From: Gymnorhina tibicen
Taxonomy: Eukaryota > Chordata > Aves > Passeriformes > Artamidae
Direction: 5' to 3'
Length of the DNA stretch: 64,000 nt
Assembly (NCBI GenBank): GCA_013399875.1
Contig: VXAZ01000446.1
Location: forward strand, 918,088-982,087
Shown here: positions 59,691 to 64,000 of the stretch, one piece after another
Numbering within the stretch: position 1 is the first letter of the stretch
Layout: every line of letters starts with the position of its first letter
Notes under the pieces: model-generated
Told to the model about the DNA's origin: nothing
The model's input: only the letters and a program-made list of their open reading frames with translations
Databases searched by the model: none
Position numbers and translations under genes: made by a program

Positions 59691-62261
59691 GTAGTATTTT
59701 ATTAAGACTAAATTTAAAGAATACACTTGGTTATGATCAGTAATGAGTTTTAATTTTTAAAAATGACCGTTCTATTCTTTGGACATTGAGTGGGTGGCAT
59801 GTTTTCATTTCAGCTTAGGCACTGTGGTGAAGACAGGGAAGATGTATTTTATTTTCCTCTGTGAGAGTAGAATGGTGGGATCATTTTTCACTCTAACAGG
59901 TTTTCTTTAAAGCAGTAACACTCAGCTTGTTATATTTTTCATCAATCCATCACAAGCTGTGTGGCTGCTTCACATTTCTTCTAAATAACAAGGTCTTAAT
60001 AATCAAATTAATGTTGATCATCTTACTTTCTTTGTCTGACATAATCTGCCTTAGTAAGTAATCTGAGGCTCTCTTAATGATGAACTTGAAAGTTGAAGGT
60101 TCACCATTTTCGCTTAATTGTCTCCATAACCCACTGACTGAAAGCTGTGTGTTCCCTGTGTTGTAACAGACGTCGCGGTTTTCCAGCAGGGTGTTTAATT
60201 CAGGTGGTGCCTCTTCTATTTGTAAGAAGAAAGGAGAGCTCAGAAATTTGCAAAGTATTGCATTATAGTTACATTTTTAAAAAAGCAAACAAGCCCAAAA
60301 CAGATTGGCATTGTAGTAGAGAAGCTTACACTCATTTTTCACAGATCAAATGAGAATAAGTAAATTTACATTAACTTTAATGCCTGAACTAGCAGCACAG
60401 CTACTTTAAATTCAGTAGCAGAGAGACAAAGCAGATATTCATATCTAAGCATCAGGGTAAGAACATTTCCAGGTGGAAAGTGAAAATTAATGGAGCTATG
60501 ACAATTCATGACAGCTCTTATATTTGTGTTTATAGTTTGTTTTCCTGCACCACTCAGTTAAAGGAATTAAGGTTGTATTTTGTCTCTCCTCTTTAGCTGA
60601 CTAGCACTTCTCCTTAGCTTTTCTGTACATGATTTCAGAGAATCTATTACTATTAGCCTGAAAATAGTCTGTTTTTTTCATTTCTGGGATTGTCATATTT
60701 TAGACATAGTTTTCCTCCTCTTGTATGTGTAAGTAATACAGTCTGTTTCTTTGGAAGTAAAATAAAATAAAAGTTATAACTCCTGATTGAACTGAGGCCA
60801 CGAAAATGTGTCTGGTGATGAACAACTATGGAGATCTTCATCTTTCCAGAGGTGGGCTGGGAATTTAATCTGGACTTGGCTGATCTGTGCTATCCCAGAG
60901 TATGACGTAGTATCCCTGAAAGTTCTAATACATCCCAAAGACTTGTCGGGTTGATTGAATGGAGAGACAAAACTAGAGAAACAATCTGCTGTCAATATTG
61001 AAAATTCTTATTTTTGTAATTTTTCGTATTAAAAACTCCTTGCCTTTAGCAATTCTGGGGAAACTGTTGCTATTTAAAGACTATTGGCTGGGGGTGGTAA
61101 ATCAAGTAACCTTTTTGCCTGGGAGCTATTCCCAAGACTGTGAATTTATAAAGGTTTTCACTTTTAGGCTTGCACTTTACAGTGACCCCATGGTGAGGTT
61201 CTTTTTCCTGGCAATCAAAGTGCTTTCTTTTAGTTATTTAGCTACCAGCAGAAAGCAGCCTGTAGCATTAAATCTGAGTTTGCCTGTAAAAGTCAATGAA
61301 GCAGCCGTTGTCTGTTTTATACAAATGAACAAAGAAACTAATCTATGAGCAGAAAGTTCCCTTGTCCATTTTCTTTTATCAGGCTTGTACTTGTTTTCTT
61401 ACTATCAGAACAGAGCAAAATGAGATGACATGAGGAGAAGAACCTGTCATCCTGGTTATTCTACTAGTGTTTTTAAAACCAGAGCATTCGATTAAGAACT
61501 TAACTAATTTAAAAAGGCTTTCAAATGGACATAGTTGATGAGCGATAAACTATAAAGAGTTAACTAGGGTCTTTTAGAAGTCCACAGGTCCTTTCAACAC
61601 GAAGATGAAGTTTGAAAAGACAGGGGAGAGATGCAGAAAGCTTGAATATATCATATTAGCTACCTCCTCTTTGTTTCCCATTTCCACAGAGGCCAATAAG
61701 GCTGTCAGATTGATGTAATACTTGTTGCTAGTTAAATTACAGCATGTAGACTTACATTAGTACATAGTGCTGAAAATGAAAAATAGCCCATTGCAGAGCA
61801 GGTGAAATTTGTTTTATTTTTACAGCTGGTTTTCTTACAAACTTCGTTACAAGTTTTCCTCACTTTTTAGAGTAAAAGAAATACGTGCTGCTTGAAAAAT
61901 GGGAGGTTTTAAAACAAAGACACAGAGAACGTTTTTACCTTTCCCATTACAGTATCTAAGAATATAGAAATTGCTTCCAGGAAAAATGTGTTGATGTAAA
62001 GATCAGGCTTAGTCTCTTGGGTTTTGTTTTTAAGGAATTCTGGAATGTGAAAGAATACTGAAAAGATGATAATAAATCCCCTTTTTTTTATTAAGAACAA
62101 ATTGTTTCCTGTTCTTGCGTTTAATTACTTGTGTGAGTAAAGGCTAAAGCAATAATTAATAATACAGCCTTTTAAAATCAAAATTCAGTTATTTTAAGAT
62201 TTGCTTAAATCTTTTTTATTCTGTTAACTTTGTAAATAATTATTAGATGAGCTGTAAGCTA
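59691..62261. other. Unique noncoding DNA
   Basis: No gene is supported. The frame at 60998-61348 (116 codons) has no domain and is rich in hydrophobic residues because of T-rich sequence. Positions 59930-60110 are AT-rich and ordered and could be a conserved element, but nothing decisive is visible. Confidence 0.45.
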
Positions 62262-62491
62262 ATTTGGATTTAGATTGGATATTAGGGAAAAGAATTTTCA
62301 TGGAAAGGTTTGTAAAGGGTTGGAAGGGGCTGCCCAGGGCCGTGGTAGAGTCACCATCCCTGGAAGTGACAAAAAACACGTGGCTGTGGCACTTGGGGAC
62401 ATGGTTTAGTGATGAACCTGGTGGTGCTGGGTTGGTAATTAGGCTTGATGATATTAAAAGGCTTTTCCAACCTTAATGATTCAGTGATTCT
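62262..62491 (+). mobile_element. CR1 LINE 3' end, third tail type
   Basis: Sense order is AGATTGGATATTAGGGAAAA, GGGGCTGCCCAGGGCCGTGG, GTCACCATCCCTGGAAGTGA, GTGGCACTTGGGGACATGGT, GTTGGTAATTAGGCTTGATG and GGCTTTTCCAACCTTAATGA, with tail ATTCAGTGATTC. The 'cacttggggacatggtttagtg' block marks the same 3'-end type as 35735 and 63004. About 230 bp. Confidence 0.92.
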
Positions 62492-63003
62492 AACTAAAAT
62501 GTTCTTATTGTTTCCTCAAAAAAAATTCCATCTGAAAACCCACATTTCAGTCTGAATGAATAGTTTCAGAACTTCCACTTGGTCTAAAAGTAGTTTTTTG
62601 AGATGAATAGCCATAATGTTTACTTGTGGGATATTTGAATTATGGGTCTAGTGTGTAACAGAACTCACCACACCAAACTCAGCATCTGGGCTGGTTTTTA
62701 TTTTCTTGAAAAAAGACCTTTCAGAGTCTGCTTTTAACATTTTGTGTTCTTTGCAAATTAAAAAATGAGATTTATGTCACTTCTTAATGTTTATCCCTTT
62801 GGGTGCAGTTGTATAACTCTGCTTTCCCTTTCCCAAAACTGTAATTCTCAGACTTTTCTTGTGACTCCTTAGAACTGGACCATGGGTTCCCTTGGCTTCC
62901 CTGACCACAGGAGAAAGAAAAATTATGGAAAACATGTAGCACGTGGTTTCTATGCACTACTCAGTCTGTAAGCGTAAAATTGACTGTATCTTGTAAGTTT
63001 TAA
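62492..63003. other. Unique noncoding DNA
   Basis: Short AT-rich interval without recognisable features. Confidence 0.5.
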
Positions 63004-63131
63004 ATAGAATCATCGAATCGTTTAGGTTGGAAAAGGCCTTAAGGATCGTCACTCCAACCCTTGGCACAGCACTGCCACGGCCCCCACCGAACCTTGTCCC
63101 CATGTGCCACATCCAGCACTTTCTAATAACC
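63004..63131 (-). mobile_element. CR1 LINE 3' end, third tail type
   Basis: Plus-strand text opens ATAGAATCATCGAATCG (two inverted octamers) and continues GTTGGAAAAGGCCTTAAGGA, TTGGCACAGCACTGCCACGG, ACCTTGTCCCCATGTGCCAC, ending near TCTAATAACCAT. About 128 bp, inverted relative to the related copy 500 bp upstream at 62262-62491. Confidence 0.92.
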
Positions 63132-64000
63132 ATGAAATAAACTGCAACAGCAGTGGTTAAAAAAAGTGGCTTATTCTCTACAGAAACCTACAGATGCAAA
63201 AGAGTGCATTAAATAGAGGAGGAAAAACATGTATTACAGGATATATTCCATGGGCAACGTGTTTGTCTTAGTTGGGCTTTTTTTCACACAAAGGGCTCTC
63301 TGGTTTTTCTGAGCACAGCTGGCTTTCAAGTTGTGCCACCCAATGACTTGTGACTGCTGGGATGAGGAATCCTTGTCCAGTGGAGAGCATAATTGAAGGT
63401 CCTCCCGTGAAATAAGGTATCTTTGAAGTGACTGTCTTGTTAACTTCTCACTTAGCACATCAAAGTAAGGGAAAGACGCCTTTTTTTCTTGTAAATGCAA
63501 ATTGCGGCTCTCGATTGTGTGATGTCCTGCTTCAAAACTGTGCAGATGTCCCAGCTGATTCCCATGGTGAAGGCTTTGTCTTTGGTTATGCAGGAATAGC
63601 TTTCAGTTTTTAATGGAAGTGTTGGACTTTGGAGATCTCACTGCAGCAAATTGAGTATGGAAATTGAATTCTCACTGGATCTTCCTTTTGTGGTGTTTGT
63701 GTTCTCACCCTCAAAAGTGCTAAACAAAAATTTAAGTATTTTCCTTCTTAATGGTAATGTTAAGATCACAGAGTGAATGTTGCAGACAGTTTAATGTTCA
63801 AAATCTCTGGGTTTCTGTTGGTTTACTCTAAGATGTTATTAAATTTTCCCCGTGATGCTTAAAATAGTTGTACAAACAATTGAGGTATCTTAGTTAAATG
63901 GTATTTCTAGACTCTCTGGGTATTTTGGTTAGTTTTCCTTTCTCCAGACTTCTGCTCTCTGCTATAAAGTGGCATCGTTTATCCCAGTGAATCTTTCCAT
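63132..64000. other. Unique noncoding DNA to window end
   Basis: No gene or repeat is recognised. Open frames at 63234-63613 overlap on both strands and have no domain. Confidence 0.5.

Overview
This is vertebrate nuclear DNA, almost certainly from a bird and probably a songbird. The main evidence is about eighteen short, 5'-truncated CR1 LINE copies, in both orientations, ending in the avian CR1 3' tail (ATTCTATG-type octamers next to a 'GGTCCCTTCCAACC' block). There is also one solo LTR of a type I recall as common in songbird genomes. Base composition is AT-rich and CpG is scarce outside the CR1 copies. I see no CpG island, rRNA, tRNA, CRISPR array or bacterial-type gene. Bird assignment is solid; songbird is inference.

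I cannot support any protein-coding gene or exon. The longest open frames are either read through CR1 (for example 11354-11848, 47685-48065, 54929-55255) or show no recognisable domain (39040-39618 minus, 29386-29859 plus). The window therefore reads as a long intron or an intergenic stretch. The sequence alone does not say which, or which gene it belongs to.

Layout: 1-11.4 kb is mostly unique AT-rich DNA with simple repeats, one old CR1 scrap and a candidate conserved noncoding block near 10.7-11.0 kb. From 11.4 to 29 kb there are five CR1 copies, a perfect 12-bp-arm inverted repeat at 13.9 kb, a compound AC/GATA/AT microsatellite at 17.2 kb, and a CpG-bearing unique block near 23.1-23.5 kb. 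From 29 to 47.6 kb the DNA is mostly unique, with small CR1 pieces and an ancient-repeat-like tail at 37.4 kb. From 47.6 to 63.1 kb the window is repeat-dense: seven CR1 copies, two solo LTRs with target-site duplications, a pyrimidine-rich tract with an L2-like reverse transcriptase fossil at about 57.1-57.5 kb, and a very old CR1 mosaic at 59.0-59.7 kb.

The most interesting items are: (1) the minus-strand solo LTR at 51983-52414, which has a 6-bp target duplication but keeps two bases outside its TG...CA ends and has an octamer motif just upstream of its TATA box; (2) the intact-boundary solo LTR at 55840-56317; (3) the L2-like RT fossil; and (4) short palindromes and old amniote-type repeat pieces that may be exapted. 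No family was checked by search; repeat names rest on pattern recognition.
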